NCBI GenBank assembly: GCA_021299635.1
Contig: JAJTFA010000001.1
Coordinates: forward strand, 657,842 to 721,841
Length of the DNA: 64,000 nucleotides
Source: Sphingobacteriales bacterium
GTDB lineage: Bacteria > Bacteroidota > Bacteroidia > UKL13-3
Direction of reading: 5' to 3'
Shown here piece after piece: positions 52,761 through 62,400 of the stretch. Under the pieces are notes generated by a model, which was not told where the DNA came from, ran no database searches, and saw nothing but the letters and a program-made list of their open reading frames with translations. Position 1 is the stretch's first letter, and every line of letters begins with the position of its first letter. Both the position numbers and the translations under genes were made by a program.

Positions 52761-55700
52761 ATGAAAAAAGCAATTGCCCAACTGCTGTTTTTTGCTGCTA
52801 TGCCTTTGCTGCTGCAAGCGCAGCCATACGGATTTGAATGGATTAAGCCTTATCAGCCTTATTATAAATTTAAAATAGCCCAAACAGGGGTTTATCGCAT
52901 ACCTGCATCTTTACTCAGTGTGTCCGGCATCAATCTTTCAAATATGAATCCCGGCCGGTTTCAGGTTTTTAAAAATGGGAAGGAAATTCCGTTGTTTATT
53001 CATGGCGCAACAGACGGGCAGGTTAATGGCAACGATTTTATTGAGTTTTATGCTGAGCAGAATGATGGAGAGCAAGATAGGGAATTATACGCCAGCCCGT
53101 CCGATCATCCACATCCATACTATAGCATGGTTTCTGATACAGCGGTTTATTTTCTTACCATATTACCTGATACCAGCGTTTCGCAAGGAAAGCGATTTGA
53201 GCCATTTACCGAGAATAATTATGGAAGCTATACGCCTGAAACTTTTTTTATGCATGAAGAAAAATTCTTAAGGGCAGATGAATATGTGGATGGCATAAAC
53301 CTGAATGCAGGTGGCGAAAAGTACAACTCATCCGATTATACTGACGGAGAGGGCTGGGCAGCGGCACGTGTGGGTTTAGGCGGTTCTGCAACGTATACCG
53401 TAAACACACCATTCCCGTTTGCCACAGGACCCTTGCCCACAGCAGAAACAAAGGTTATTGGTGTATCAGATTATTATCTGGGTAATCCAACTGTTAATCA
53501 CCATGTGCAGATGAGCGTGGCTCCTGCAGAAAATCCTGTTTTTTCTGTTTACAAAGATTTTTTGTTTAAAGGATATATCTCTCAGCAATATAGCGGAGCG
53601 TTAAACTATAGTCAGATTGGCAATGGGCAAACTTTGTTCAGGTTATCGGTAATCAATGATCTGTTTGTTGCTTCAGATTTTAATTGTTTGTCATATATCC
53701 GACTGGTTTATGCAAGGCAATATCAATTGGGCGGTACAACCAACTTGCGTTTAAAGGTATTGCATAACCAGAGCGGCACCCGCAGCCTTATTCAATTTTC
53801 GGGTTATGGCAATGGTGCGCAGAATTCCCCCGTTATTTTTGATTTTACTAATGGTAAACGCATTACAGGTATTGTAAATGCGGGCATTGCTCGTGCACTG
53901 GTTGAGAACAACGGACAACCAACAGATATCTTTTTGTTTGATAGCCTCTCCGCAAGCTCTGTCTTAAAGCTTGAACCGGTAATTTTCTCGTTTATCAATC
54001 CGGCTCAGAATTATGAGTTTATACTGGTAAGCCACGAGGAATTGTCGGATGCCGCAACACAATATGCCAATTACCGCAGTCAGCGTTTTAAGGTCTTAAA
54101 TATTAAGGCAAGCAGCCTGTATGATTTATATACCTATGGTAACCCACACCCGCTGGCCCTGCGCAGAATGGCCAAGCACCTCATTAATCTTTCTACAGCC
54201 ACTCCGCAATATCTGTTACTGCTCGGGAAAGGTTATCAAACCAACTTACTTCGCAATCAACGTTACTATTCAGCCAATCTGGTGCCTGCACTTGGCGTTC
54301 CGTCAGCTGATCACCTGATTTCAGCAGGTATAAAGGATAATGGTTTTGTGCCGGAAATTGCAACCGGACGCATAGCGGCTGCAAACAATGCAGAAGCTTT
54401 GAATTATTTGCAAAAACTGATTTACTATGAAACCCATCCGGATAGCATTTTGTCCTGGAGAAAAAACATCTTACACATCACCGGTGGTGAAAATCAAAAT
54501 CAGCAAAACGCATTTAAATTTTTCATGAATGGCAATACCAATGTCATTAAGGGTAAAAGTTTTGGAGCTAATGTAACCTCCTATAATAAATCTACCACTG
54601 AGCCAACCCAGGGTAATTTGCGAGATAAGTTAATGCAGGTTGTAAATGATGGGGTGAGCATGCTTACCTTTTTGGGTCACGGTTCGGCAACTGTGCTAGA
54701 TGTAAATATTGGGAGCTTAGCTGAGTTGAATAATATCAATAAATATCCTTTCTATTATTTTAATGGCTGTAATGTTGGTAATCCAAGTGATATGGACCCT
54801 TCTAATAAGCCGGATATTTATGGTATTGATTTTATTTGTGCGGCCAACAAAGGAGCAATCGGGTGGCTGGCTCACTCCAATCTTACGCTGGATGGCAGCC
54901 TATACAGGCAAATTAATTTATTTTATAATAGTTTCAGCAATTCACATTACGGCAAACCCATCGGAACAATTTTGAAAGAGGCATTAAAAGCAGGAGGGGT
55001 TGCCAGCTTGCAGGATAAATCGCATAATATGCAGCTTACCTTGCAGGGGGATCCTGCCGTTCGCATTTACAGCCCGTTAAAACCGGATTATAAAGTAAGC
55101 CTGGCAGATGTTTACACCATTCCACAAAATCCAAATGCAGTAATGGATTCTTTTAGGCTTGCCGTTGTGGTAAATAATTATGGAAGAGCCAATGATGATA
55201 CCGTTGAAGTAAGCCTTAAACGCACCCTGCCTGATAACTCAGTTGTACAATATGCACCTGTTTCTATCACAGACCTATATCTGAAAGATACCGTTTATTT
55301 CTGGGTAAAGGCAAAAGAGCTAAAATCCTTTGGTAATAACCAGTTTGATATAAGCATTGATGCGCAGGCTAAACTGGACGAAATTAGCAAACTGAATAAT
55401 GAAGTAAGGTATACACTTTTTTTACCAAGCTCGGGTATTACGCTGTTATCTCCTATGCCATATGCTGTTGCGGGTAATGACAGTGTTGAATTCATTATTC
55501 AGAACAATGATTTTTTTGCAAAAAATATAGGGTATGAAATAGAGTTGGATACAACTGTAACGTTCAGCTCTCCTTTGCTAAAAAAATCAGGAATTATTAA
55601 AGGCAATACCATCATCAAATGGCTGCAGGTTATATCCACAGCGGATACGATTGTTTATTACTGGAGGGCAAAAACAGAAGTTAATCCTGAGTGGGTAACA

Positions 55701-57716
55701 GGTTCATTTACACACATACCTGCTGCAGAAGATGGCTGGATGCAGAGCCATTACAACCAATGGGAGGGAAGCACCGGAAAAGTGAATATGGAAACAGATA
55801 CAGTAGCCCGCAGATTGGCTTTTGTACCAAACTCACAATTAGTCATTTCTAAAATTGGTCGCTGGCATCATTCAAATCTGGGTATTTATGATCCTTACAT
55901 TGCTAATCCGGGTGCCGGGGGATGTCTGGGTGGTGGTGGCACTGTTTGTCTGATTTATGATGGTTCAAGCCTTAGCAGGATGGAGGCCCCGGGAATCCCA
56001 TACAATTGTAATCCGGTTCCGGGTTATGCTTACTATGTTTTTAAAACAGGTACAATTGCCGGACAGGATGATTTTATCAGGTTTATGGATACACTTAGGG
56101 TAGGAACCTATATGGCCATATATTCATTTTATGATGCGGGTATTCCCTCGTGGAAACCCGAGTTGCGTGCAAGGTTGGCACAATTTGGCTCATTGAAAGT
56201 GGCCAATGCCCAAAGTCAGTTTACGGCTTTTACACTCATTGGTCGTAAGGGAGAAACACCCGGTATGGCTGCAGAAGATACCTTATTTAACGACCGTTTT
56301 ACCACCGGAGACTCTGTGGTTTGCGAAGCTCAGCGCCTGCTTGAAGGTAAGTGGTTTACAGGAAGCATCACTTCCGCAAGAATAGGGCCTGTAAAGCAAT
56401 GGAATAAAGTGTTGTACAAGTTTCATTCACTTGAAAACAATGGATACGACAGGCAGAAGGTGTACCTGATTGGTATAACCCAAAATAATGAAGATAGCAT
56501 ACTGGCAACCGGTATTGCTTCAGGATTTGATATCAGCACAATTAATACAACTGTTTTTCCTTACCTAAAGCTTAAAGCAGAGTTCCTGGATAGTTTCAAT
56601 AGAACGCCCAATCAATTTGGCTATTGGATGGTAACATATTCCGAGCCAACTGAAGGATTAATAGATAATAAGAACTATCAGTTTCATGCTTCCAGAATAC
56701 AGCAGGGCGATAGCCTCAATATTAATTTATCGTTTACAAATATTCATAAGCAGCCTTTCGATAGTGTGCCTTGTTTGCTAACCATCAGAGATCCGAAGAA
56801 TGCAGTTATTTACAGCGTAAATAAGATAATGAGCCGGATTGAGAAAGACCAATCGGTAGTATTCTCAGATGTTATAGCAACACGTAATTTTTCAGCGGGT
56901 ATGCATACATTAAATGTCTCCTTTAACTATCAGCAGCAAATTCCTGAATTCCTGATACAGAATAACCTGTTTGAGCAAAAGTTTGAAGTATGGGAAGATA
57001 AATCCAATCCAATGCTGGATGTTACATTTGATGGTTTTAGAATAATGAATGGTGATTTTGTATCACCAACACCGGTTATCCGCATTACCTCAAAGGATGA
57101 TAATAAGTTTTTATTGCAGCAGGATACCAATACGTTCAGCTTATTTTTAAAACGCCCGACCCAGGCGATTTTTGAACAGATACCTCTAAACTCATCTTAT
57201 GTTAATTTCGTGAAAGCGAATGCAGAGCAAAATACAGCCATGCTGGAATTTACTCCTGAAAAGCTAACGGATGGTTTATATACGCTGCGTGTACAATCGC
57301 GCGATGCCACAGGCAATGTAGCCGGTAACAATGCTTATGAAATAGATTTTAATGTGGTAAACGAAAGTACCATCACCGCTTTCTTCCCATATCCAAATCC
57401 TGCAACTACCAATATCAGGTTTGTGTTTACCTTAACGGGCAGCAAAGTTCCTGATGAATTGCTGGTGCGCATCACCACGCTATCAGGAAAGATTGTAAAA
57501 GAAATAACACGAGCAGAGTTTGGAGACATGAAGATTGGACACAATATCTCTCAATTTGCTTGGGATGGCAATGATACTTATGGAGACAGGCTTGCAAACG
57601 GAGTTTATCTCTATCAGGTTTTTACCAGAATAAATGGTCAGGATATTAAAAAGCGCAATACTTCAGCAGATCAATTTGTGCTGCATAACGTTGGCAAAAT
57701 TTATTTAATGAAATAA
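52761..57716 (+). CDS. C25-family cysteine peptidase, type IX secretion sortase PorU2-like
   Basis: A 1651-residue exported protein. The signal peptide (MKKAIAQLLFFAAMPLLLQAQ) is followed by a PorU-like N-terminal domain (KFKIAQTGVYRIPASLL) and a gingipain-type C25 domain at about 425-780. The catalytic pair is His640 (FLGHGS) and Cys670 (FNGCNVG). Beta-sandwich domains follow, and the C-terminus is a FlgD-like/T9SS-type module (FPYPNPATTNIRF ... AWDGNDTYGDRLANGVYLYQ). PorU cleaves T9SS sorting domains and joins cargo to A-LPS. This longer relative, called PorU2 in Bacteroidota annotation, probably does a similar job. It lies inside a polysaccharide locus and is followed at once by a glycosyltransferase gene. 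Confidence 0.83.
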   Translation: MKKAIAQLLFFAAMPLLLQAQPYGFEWIKPYQPYYKFKIAQTGVYRIPASLLSVSGINLSNMNPGRFQVFKNGKEIPLFIHGATDGQVNGNDFIEFYAEQNDGEQDRELYASPSDHPHPYYSMVSDTAVYFLTILPDTSVSQGKRFEPFTENNYGSYTPETFFMHEEKFLRADEYVDGINLNAGGEKYNSSDYTDGEGWAAARVGLGGSATYTVNTPFPFATGPLPTAETKVIGVSDYYLGNPTVNHHVQMSVAPAENPVFSVYKDFLFKGYISQQYSGALNYSQIGNGQTLFRLSVINDLFVASDFNCLSYIRLVYARQYQLGGTTNLRLKVLHNQSGTRSLIQFSGYGNGAQNSPVIFDFTNGKRITGIVNAGIARALVENNGQPTDIFLFDSLSASSVLKLEPVIFSFINPAQNYEFILVSHEELSDAATQYANYRSQRFKVLNIKASSLYDLYTYGNPHPLALRRMAKHLINLSTATPQYLLLLGKGYQTNLLRNQRYYSANLVPALGVPSADHLISAGIKDNGFVPEIATGRIAAANNAEALNYLQKLIYYETHPDSILSWRKNILHITGGENQNQQNAFKFFMNGNTNVIKGKSFGANVTSYNKSTTEPTQGNLRDKLMQVVNDGVSMLTFLGHGSATVLDVNIGSLAELNNINKYPFYYFNGCNVGNPSDMDPSNKPDIYGIDFICAANKGAIGWLAHSNLTLDGSLYRQINLFYNSFSNSHYGKPIGTILKEALKAGGVASLQDKSHNMQLTLQGDPAVRIYSPLKPDYKVSLADVYTIPQNPNAVMDSFRLAVVVNNYGRANDDTVEVSLKRTLPDNSVVQYAPVSITDLYLKDTVYFWVKAKELKSFGNNQFDISIDAQAKLDEISKLNNEVRYTLFLPSSGITLLSPMPYAVAGNDSVEFIIQNNDFFAKNIGYEIELDTTVTFSSPLLKKSGIIKGNTIIKWLQVISTADTIVYYWRAKTEVNPEWVTGSFTHIPAAEDGWMQSHYNQWEGSTGKVNMETDTVARRLAFVPNSQLVISKIGRWHHSNLGIYDPYIANPGAGGCLGGGGTVCLIYDGSSLSRMEAPGIPYNCNPVPGYAYYVFKTGTIAGQDDFIRFMDTLRVGTYMAIYSFYDAGIPSWKPELRARLAQFGSLKVANAQSQFTAFTLIGRKGETPGMAAEDTLFNDRFTTGDSVVCEAQRLLEGKWFTGSITSARIGPVKQWNKVLYKFHSLENNGYDRQKVYLIGITQNNEDSILATGIASGFDISTINTTVFPYLKLKAEFLDSFNRTPNQFGYWMVTYSEPTEGLIDNKNYQFHASRIQQGDSLNINLSFTNIHKQPFDSVPCLLTIRDPKNAVIYSVNKIMSRIEKDQSVVFSDVIATRNFSAGMHTLNVSFNYQQQIPEFLIQNNLFEQKFEVWEDKSNPMLDVTFDGFRIMNGDFVSPTPVIRITSKDDNKFLLQQDTNTFSLFLKRPTQAIFEQIPLNSSYVNFVKANAEQNTAMLEFTPEKLTDGLYTLRVQSRDATGNVAGNNAYEIDFNVVNESTITAFFPYPNPATTNIRFVFTLTGSKVPDELLVRITTLSGKIVKEITRAEFGDMKIGHNISQFAWDGNDTYGDRLANGVYLYQVFTRINGQDIKKRNTSADQFVLHNVGKIYLMK

Positions 57717-58709
57717 ATGGCCATGAAAGAAATAAGTCTGGTTTATCTTTCACAAGGTGCTCATAAAACAGGCGGCTATTTACATGAATCTTTCTTTTTT
57801 GAAAGCCTTTCAAAGGAGTTGGGTAACAGATATCATATCCATGCTTCCGCTAAAAGACTCAATAAAAATGTTAGCGGATTGGCTGGTTATTTGAAATTGA
57901 TTTTATGGTATGCAAGGCAAGCAAATGCGCAAATTCAGGTTGTACCGCTGAGGGGTGGGCTCCCTTCGGCTTTTTGCAACAAAGCCAATAATCATTTCAC
58001 ATTGGTGGTTATACATGCCGAGGCTCAGCCTTATTCTTCTTTTTTGCTCAGGTTGTACTATCAGCTATTTATTTGGCTTAAAAAACAAGGTCTGTTTAGC
58101 CGTTGCAAACTGGTTGTGATTCATTCATACTGGAAAACTTTTTTTGAAAAGAAAGGCATAGCAGGAGAGGATATCCTGGTATTTCCTAATTTCTTTGATA
58201 CCGCCTATTACAAACAATTTAGTGAGCCTGTTAAAAAGAAGCAGGTGCATCTTGGTATGCCCGATCAGAAACTGGATGCCGGTATTTTTAAACTTGCTGA
58301 AAAGCTAAGCCTTGCAGGCTATGACTGTTATTTTTCTGCATCTGATAAAGAAATGAAACTACCTGTATTAGATTTCTATCGAGTTGCATATTTTGAAAGC
58401 AGCGAAGCATACCTGAAAGAAATGGCTTGCAGCCTCTGCACCATCCAAATGCCTGCCATAGCCGAAGGTTGGTCTCGCGTTGCTCATGAAAGTATGCTGG
58501 TGGGTACACCTGTTATTGGTTACGATAAAGGTGGTTTGGGTCAGTTGCTAAAGGAGTCTGGTTCTGCAATAGTTCATGATGTCGAGCAAGCATTCCAGTT
58601 CATTACAGCAGGTAAATTTACCTTGCCCGATGATTCATTTATTAATAAGTATGATACATCGATGGCACCTGTCTATGCTAAGCAAATCACTGATACATTA
58701 CATTTGTGA
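57717..58709 (+). CDS. Glycosyltransferase, GT4-like
   Basis: A 330-residue GT-B-type protein. The C-terminal half has the donor-site pattern AEGWSRVAHESMLVGTPVIGYDKGGLGQLL, equivalent to the GT4 E-x7-E motif with the second acidic residue region shifted, and the N-terminal half is shorter than usual. The start ATG directly follows the TAA of the sortase gene; an in-frame ATG at 57723 (MKEISLVYLSQG) is an equal choice. The substrate is unknown. The stop overlaps the next start (TGATG). Linkage to the sortase gene suggests it works on the same surface glycan. Confidence 0.75.
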   Translation: MAMKEISLVYLSQGAHKTGGYLHESFFFESLSKELGNRYHIHASAKRLNKNVSGLAGYLKLILWYARQANAQIQVVPLRGGLPSAFCNKANNHFTLVVIHAEAQPYSSFLLRLYYQLFIWLKKQGLFSRCKLVVIHSYWKTFFEKKGIAGEDILVFPNFFDTAYYKQFSEPVKKKQVHLGMPDQKLDAGIFKLAEKLSLAGYDCYFSASDKEMKLPVLDFYRVAYFESSEAYLKEMACSLCTIQMPAIAEGWSRVAHESMLVGTPVIGYDKGGLGQLLKESGSAIVHDVEQAFQFITAGKFTLPDDSFINKYDTSMAPVYAKQITDTLHL

Positions 58710-59734
58710 TGCAAAAACTTTCACATATAATTTTTAACAAGGTTTTTCAGTTAGCTGGTTTGTTAAACAGACTGAGTAATTCAAGTCTCTTGGCTTTAAC
58801 TTTAGGAATAATGCTGTTGATGGTATTACCCCGTTTCAATCGCAATGCTGCAATAGTTGAAAGGCCCATGAATGATGCACGCTATTTTGTTGCCTATGTA
58901 GAATATTTCAGAGGTTTGGAACCTTCAGACGTTATCAGGCCTGCTTCCAACTGGAGGTTGGGTGTGCCATTTATTGCCGCATACTTGCCCTTTTCACCAC
59001 TTACCTCAATCAACATAGTAAATATTTTCGCTCTAACACTGGCTGTTTATCTGCTTTATCTGTCACTTCGCGCATTAACTATTGCTAAAGGATATTGCTG
59101 GCTTGGATGCTGGCTATTTCTCATCTCATTTCCTACCTTTTATTATACCAGTATTGGCTATGTAGATCCGGGTGTGCTTCCATTTATGGCACTTATGGTT
59201 TATGCAACCGTGCGTAAACATTTTTTGTTTGCAATGCTTGCCATAACAGCTGGTGCACTTACCAAAGAAACCATAATCTTAATGTTGCCTTTTTATTTTA
59301 TTTCAGGTGCCATTGAAAAAAGAAAATATATTTGGTTACAAGCGGCTATTCTGCTGTTTCAATATGTGCTCATTAACTGGTTGCTGCGTAAATATGCATT
59401 TGTTTCACCGGGAGAGCATAATCCTTCTTTCTGGAGTATTTCTGCATATGCAGTGATGTCTAATGTGATGCGCTTAAACTCTTATCTGGCACCGCTGCTA
59501 AGTTTGGGTTTGCCCGCTCTATTCTTTTATCTGTATTTAAAATACTTTGCACCACATGAAATCATTAAATCTGTTTTGATACGAGCTGTTTTGTTTAGCC
59601 TTCCTGGATTTATTTTGGTTTTCTTGTTAACCATTATTACAACTTATTGCGATGGCCGTATTATTTGGCAGGCCTATTTTTTAGTAATTCCCAGTTTGCT
59701 TTACGGCTTAAATAAAACTAGACCTTTAAGTTAA
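58709..59734 (+). CDS. Polytopic membrane protein, GT-C-like
   Basis: A 341-residue inner-membrane protein with about nine helices. The first periplasmic loop carries acidic and aromatic residues (ERPMNDARYFVAYVEYFRG), and a second conserved-looking stretch is LTKETIILMLPFYF. This resembles GT-C glycosyltransferases of the PMT/ArnT type, in which an Asp/Glu in the first loop is catalytic, but I cannot match a named family. The ATG at 58709 overlaps the previous stop by one base; a GTG at 58706 precedes it. It is the last plus-strand gene of the locus and its stop shares TTAA with the convergent GT2 gene. Confidence 0.65.
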   Translation: MQKLSHIIFNKVFQLAGLLNRLSNSSLLALTLGIMLLMVLPRFNRNAAIVERPMNDARYFVAYVEYFRGLEPSDVIRPASNWRLGVPFIAAYLPFSPLTSINIVNIFALTLAVYLLYLSLRALTIAKGYCWLGCWLFLISFPTFYYTSIGYVDPGVLPFMALMVYATVRKHFLFAMLAITAGALTKETIILMLPFYFISGAIEKRKYIWLQAAILLFQYVLINWLLRKYAFVSPGEHNPSFWSISAYAVMSNVMRLNSYLAPLLSLGLPALFFYLYLKYFAPHEIIKSVLIRAVLFSLPGFILVFLLTIITTYCDGRIIWQAYFLVIPSLLYGLNKTRPLS

Positions 59735-60486
59735 TCCCTACTGCTCTTAATCAGGTGTTTCAGGTATCGAAAAGCCCAAAGTGCCATTAAATAGGGCGCA
59801 TAGCTGCGTTGCACCTGCATCTTTTCTTCATACATTTTAGATGTTTGCGAAAGTGTTTTAGCTTGCTTATGTATTCGGAAATTTGCCAGATGTTGAGGAA
59901 TGAATCGAACAGGTAGCTTATTTTTTTTGCAGTGCAACAACAATTCAAAATCCATTACATATTCCAATTCGGCAACAAGCACGGGTCTTCTTTTTATTTG
60001 CTTTAAATTAAAAAAGCAGGCAGGCTGATGTATGGCAGGCAGCATGCCTTTTATCAGCAAGGTATAAAATCCTAAAGGACCTCCTGCAGGAGGTCTTATT
60101 TGCTTGTTGTGTTCATCAATCAAAGCACAGGTGCCATAAATAACTGCCGCATCAGGCCATTGTGCGAATGCCTTCACTATTTGCGTAACAGCATCTTTTT
60201 CTAACAAGTCATCAGCGTTCAGATATGCAATAATGTCTCCTGAAGCTTGTGCAATTCCTTTATTTATTGCATCAGACTGGCCATAATCTTTTTCACTTAT
60301 CCAATAATGCAATTTCCTTGCATGCTTTTTAATAATATCTACTGAATAATCTGTTGAGCCTCCATCAATGATGATATATTGAATATTAGGGTATGTCTGA
60401 GCAAGCACCGATTGTATGGTTTGCTCCAGATAATCACCCTGATTAAAAGAAGGTGTAATAATGGAAACAATGGGATTACTGCTCAT
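59731..60486 (-). CDS. Glycosyltransferase, GT2 family
   Basis: A 251-residue GT-A enzyme with all main motifs: VSIITPSFNQGDYLEQTIQS, IIDGGSTDYSVDII, SEKDYGQSDAINKGI and the DxD metal site in YLNADDLLE. The C-terminal region (FRIHKQAKTLSQTSKMYEEK) is the WcaA/spsA-like tail. It is the second gene of a minus-strand pair whose reading frames overlap by 11 bp, running opposite to the main locus. Its N-terminal half resembles the GT2 half of the fusion protein at 50791-52608. The sugar is unknown. Confidence 0.88.
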   Translation of the reverse strand: MSSNPIVSIITPSFNQGDYLEQTIQSVLAQTYPNIQYIIIDGGSTDYSVDIIKKHARKLHYWISEKDYGQSDAINKGIAQASGDIIAYLNADDLLEKDAVTQIVKAFAQWPDAAVIYGTCALIDEHNKQIRPPAGGPLGFYTLLIKGMLPAIHQPACFFNLKQIKRRPVLVAELEYVMDFELLLHCKKNKLPVRFIPQHLANFRIHKQAKTLSQTSKMYEEKMQVQRSYAPYLMALWAFRYLKHLIKSSRD

Positions 60487-61342
60487 TTAAATGTTTGTAT
60501 TTGGGATTAAATGTTTTATGCCAGTGGTGAAAGAAGTTTTTTTGTTTGTTTCTGATAACGATATATCCGAATTTGTGATATCGTTCCCACAAATCAGTGT
60601 CTTCGTGTCCCCATGCATGAAAGTCCTCATTTAATTTACCTACTTTATTGAATGTAATTTTATGGGAGCCAAACATACCTTTACTGCCATAGGTTTCCCA
60701 TACACCATTTTCATTTGATACTGCGGTTTGCTTATTGGGGAAAAGAAAGAAATAAATAGGATACCAAACACTTTTTGTAGTCACAAAGTCACTAAATCTT
60801 TCTACGAAATCAGGCGGTAAACTCATATCGGCATCACATATAAACACATACTCATTTTTTGATTGATCAATGGCCTTGTTTAAGGCGTATGAACGGCTGA
60901 ATGCCTTTTGCTCAGATGCATAAACAAGGCTTCCTTTCCATTGCTCCCTTATTGCTGATTCCAGATTTGCCAGATCGCTTGAGCCACAGTCATACACGGA
61001 TAACTCTATATATTCCTTGCTTTTCATGCGCTTAATGGAAGGTAGTAAATGGTTTAAATATTGTTCAGAGCGGTTATACAATCCGGTGCAAATACTAATG
61101 CGCTTCATACCTGCTGCAGGTATCAGGCTTCGATAAAGATAAATAATCAATCCGGCTAAATCGGCCAATATGATGGAAGGAGCAATTTTTCTCTGAGGAG
61201 ATTTAAATACCCACCATAAAGGAAATTTAATTGAATTGGGGATGATTTTTTTAACTTTTAGAGGCACCTGAGTAGAGGAATGATTTGGGAAAATAGTAAA
61301 ATAATCCATCATTTTTTGTTTAGATGAAATCGAATTAATCAT
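60476..61342 (-). CDS. Glycosyltransferase, GT2 with galactosyltransferase-type C-terminal domain
   Basis: A 288-residue protein. The ATG at 61342 (MINSISSKQKMMDY) is preferred; a GTG at 61381 would extend it by 13 residues. After about 75 variable residues the GT2 core begins (MKRISICTGLYNRSEQYLNH), with ICDADMSLPPDFV as the DxD-type metal site. The C-terminal AWGHEDTDLWERYHKFGY matches the Glyco_transf_7C motif of beta-galactosyl/GalNAc transferases (W-G-x-E-D). It probably acts in the same glycan pathway. It is divergent from the lipid kinase gene, with about 100 bp between starts. Confidence 0.82.
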   Translation of the reverse strand: MINSISSKQKMMDYFTIFPNHSSTQVPLKVKKIIPNSIKFPLWWVFKSPQRKIAPSIILADLAGLIIYLYRSLIPAAGMKRISICTGLYNRSEQYLNHLLPSIKRMKSKEYIELSVYDCGSSDLANLESAIREQWKGSLVYASEQKAFSRSYALNKAIDQSKNEYVFICDADMSLPPDFVERFSDFVTTKSVWYPIYFFLFPNKQTAVSNENGVWETYGSKGMFGSHKITFNKVGKLNEDFHAWGHEDTDLWERYHKFGYIVIRNKQKNFFHHWHKTFNPKYKHLNEQ

Positions 61343-61439
61343 AGCATGAGAAGATGTCTGTTTATGCTCAAGCTGATACACACTTTTGTTTGTATAAAAT
61401 ATTCAAACGGATAGATACTTTTTTGTATCATTGCTTGAC

Positions 61440-62279
61440 ATGAGGCTGGGTATTATCAGCAATAAGCGTTCGGGAAATGGTAAACCGGAAAGGGTATTAA
61501 AGGAATTTATCAGTTACCTTGATGCAAAGGGTATTGCATGGGGTATTATTGACGAGCAAGAGTCTGGGCCTCTGGTAAATATTGACAGGCTGGTCATAAT
61601 AGGTGGTGATGGTACCATCAATTTCACGCTGAACAGATTCATGCCACTTACGCTGCCTGTTGCAATTATCCCAGCCGGCACCGGAAATGATTTTGCAGCC
61701 ATGCATTTGGGTAAAGTGAGTATGATGCGCTCTTTTGAAATAGCCATTGGGGAATGCGTTAAAAGAGTGGATGCCGGTTTGTGTAATGGAAAAATCTTTT
61801 TAAATGGAATTGGAATTGGCTTTGATGGTGCTGTAGCAGGAAAATTAATGCAAAAGAAGTGGTTTAAGGGCCCTTCGACATATTACGCAGCGGTGCTTGC
61901 GCAGATCTTGTTCTTTAAGTCTTTTCAGGCAAAGGTGTCACTGGGCGAAACTATTATTGAAAACTCATTTCTAATGCTTTGCATTGCAAATGGCACCAGT
62001 TATGGTGGCGGTTTTAAGGTGGCTCCGCTTGCAAAAGCGGATGATGGGCTGCTTGATTATATGGCCGTTGCAGGAATTAATCCGCTTAAACGTTTAGTTA
62101 ATTTACCAAAAATCAGATCAGGAACGCATCTGGAATTACCTTACGTGCACTATGAGCTAATGGAAAATGTATGTATACAATCGGATCATTTGCTGCCTGC
62201 ACATGCAGATGGCGAGTATTTTGAGAGTAATATATTTGAAATGAGCGCACTAAAAGGCTACCTAAGCTTGCTTTCATAG
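61440..62279 (+). CDS. Diacylglycerol/lipid kinase family protein, YegS-like
   Basis: A 279-residue soluble lipid kinase. The DAGK catalytic domain has the NAD-kinase-like nucleotide loop IIGGDGTINFTLN and the PAGTGNDFA motif, both intact, then GIGIGFDGAVA and ANGTSYGGGFKVAP. The ATG at 61440 gives MRLGIISNKRSGNG; the frame's earlier TTG at 61431 is not needed. Relatives phosphorylate diacylglycerol, phosphatidylglycerol or sphingoid bases; many Bacteroidota make sphingolipids, so the last is possible. No neighbour helps to choose. Confidence 0.87.
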   Translation: MRLGIISNKRSGNGKPERVLKEFISYLDAKGIAWGIIDEQESGPLVNIDRLVIIGGDGTINFTLNRFMPLTLPVAIIPAGTGNDFAAMHLGKVSMMRSFEIAIGECVKRVDAGLCNGKIFLNGIGIGFDGAVAGKLMQKKWFKGPSTYYAAVLAQILFFKSFQAKVSLGETIIENSFLMLCIANGTSYGGGFKVAPLAKADDGLLDYMAVAGINPLKRLVNLPKIRSGTHLELPYVHYELMENVCIQSDHLLPAHADGEYFESNIFEMSALKGYLSLLS

Positions 62280-62353
62280 TTGTAATAATCAACTTCAATT
62301 CAATCCCTTTCCCATTATAAATAGGCGAAACTTTATTGGGTGTTATTTGTAAT

Positions 62354-62368
62354 TATTTAGACTAAATA
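62354..62368. promoter_or_regulatory. Perfect palindrome upstream of sufB, candidate operator
   Basis: TATTTAGACTAAATA is a 7-1-7 perfect inverted repeat. It ends 12 bp before the sufB -7 box and covers the position where the -33 element should be, so a bound dimer would block or replace RNA polymerase contacts. An iron or Fe-S responsive repressor is the natural candidate; the protein is not identifiable from this window. Confidence 0.5.
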
Positions 62369-62380
62369 CAAATAAATCAC

Positions 62381-62388
62381 TACTTTCG
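62381..62388 (+). promoter_or_regulatory. -7 box of the suf operon (TACTTTCG)
   Basis: TACTTTCG differs from TAnnTTTG by one base and equals the box before the thioesterase gene. A TTTAG sequence overlapping the palindrome lies at the -33 distance instead of a clean TTTG. Transcription would start near 62394, a few bases before the sufB ATG at 62401. Confidence 0.5.
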
Positions 62389-62400
62389 TGCCCCAATTGT

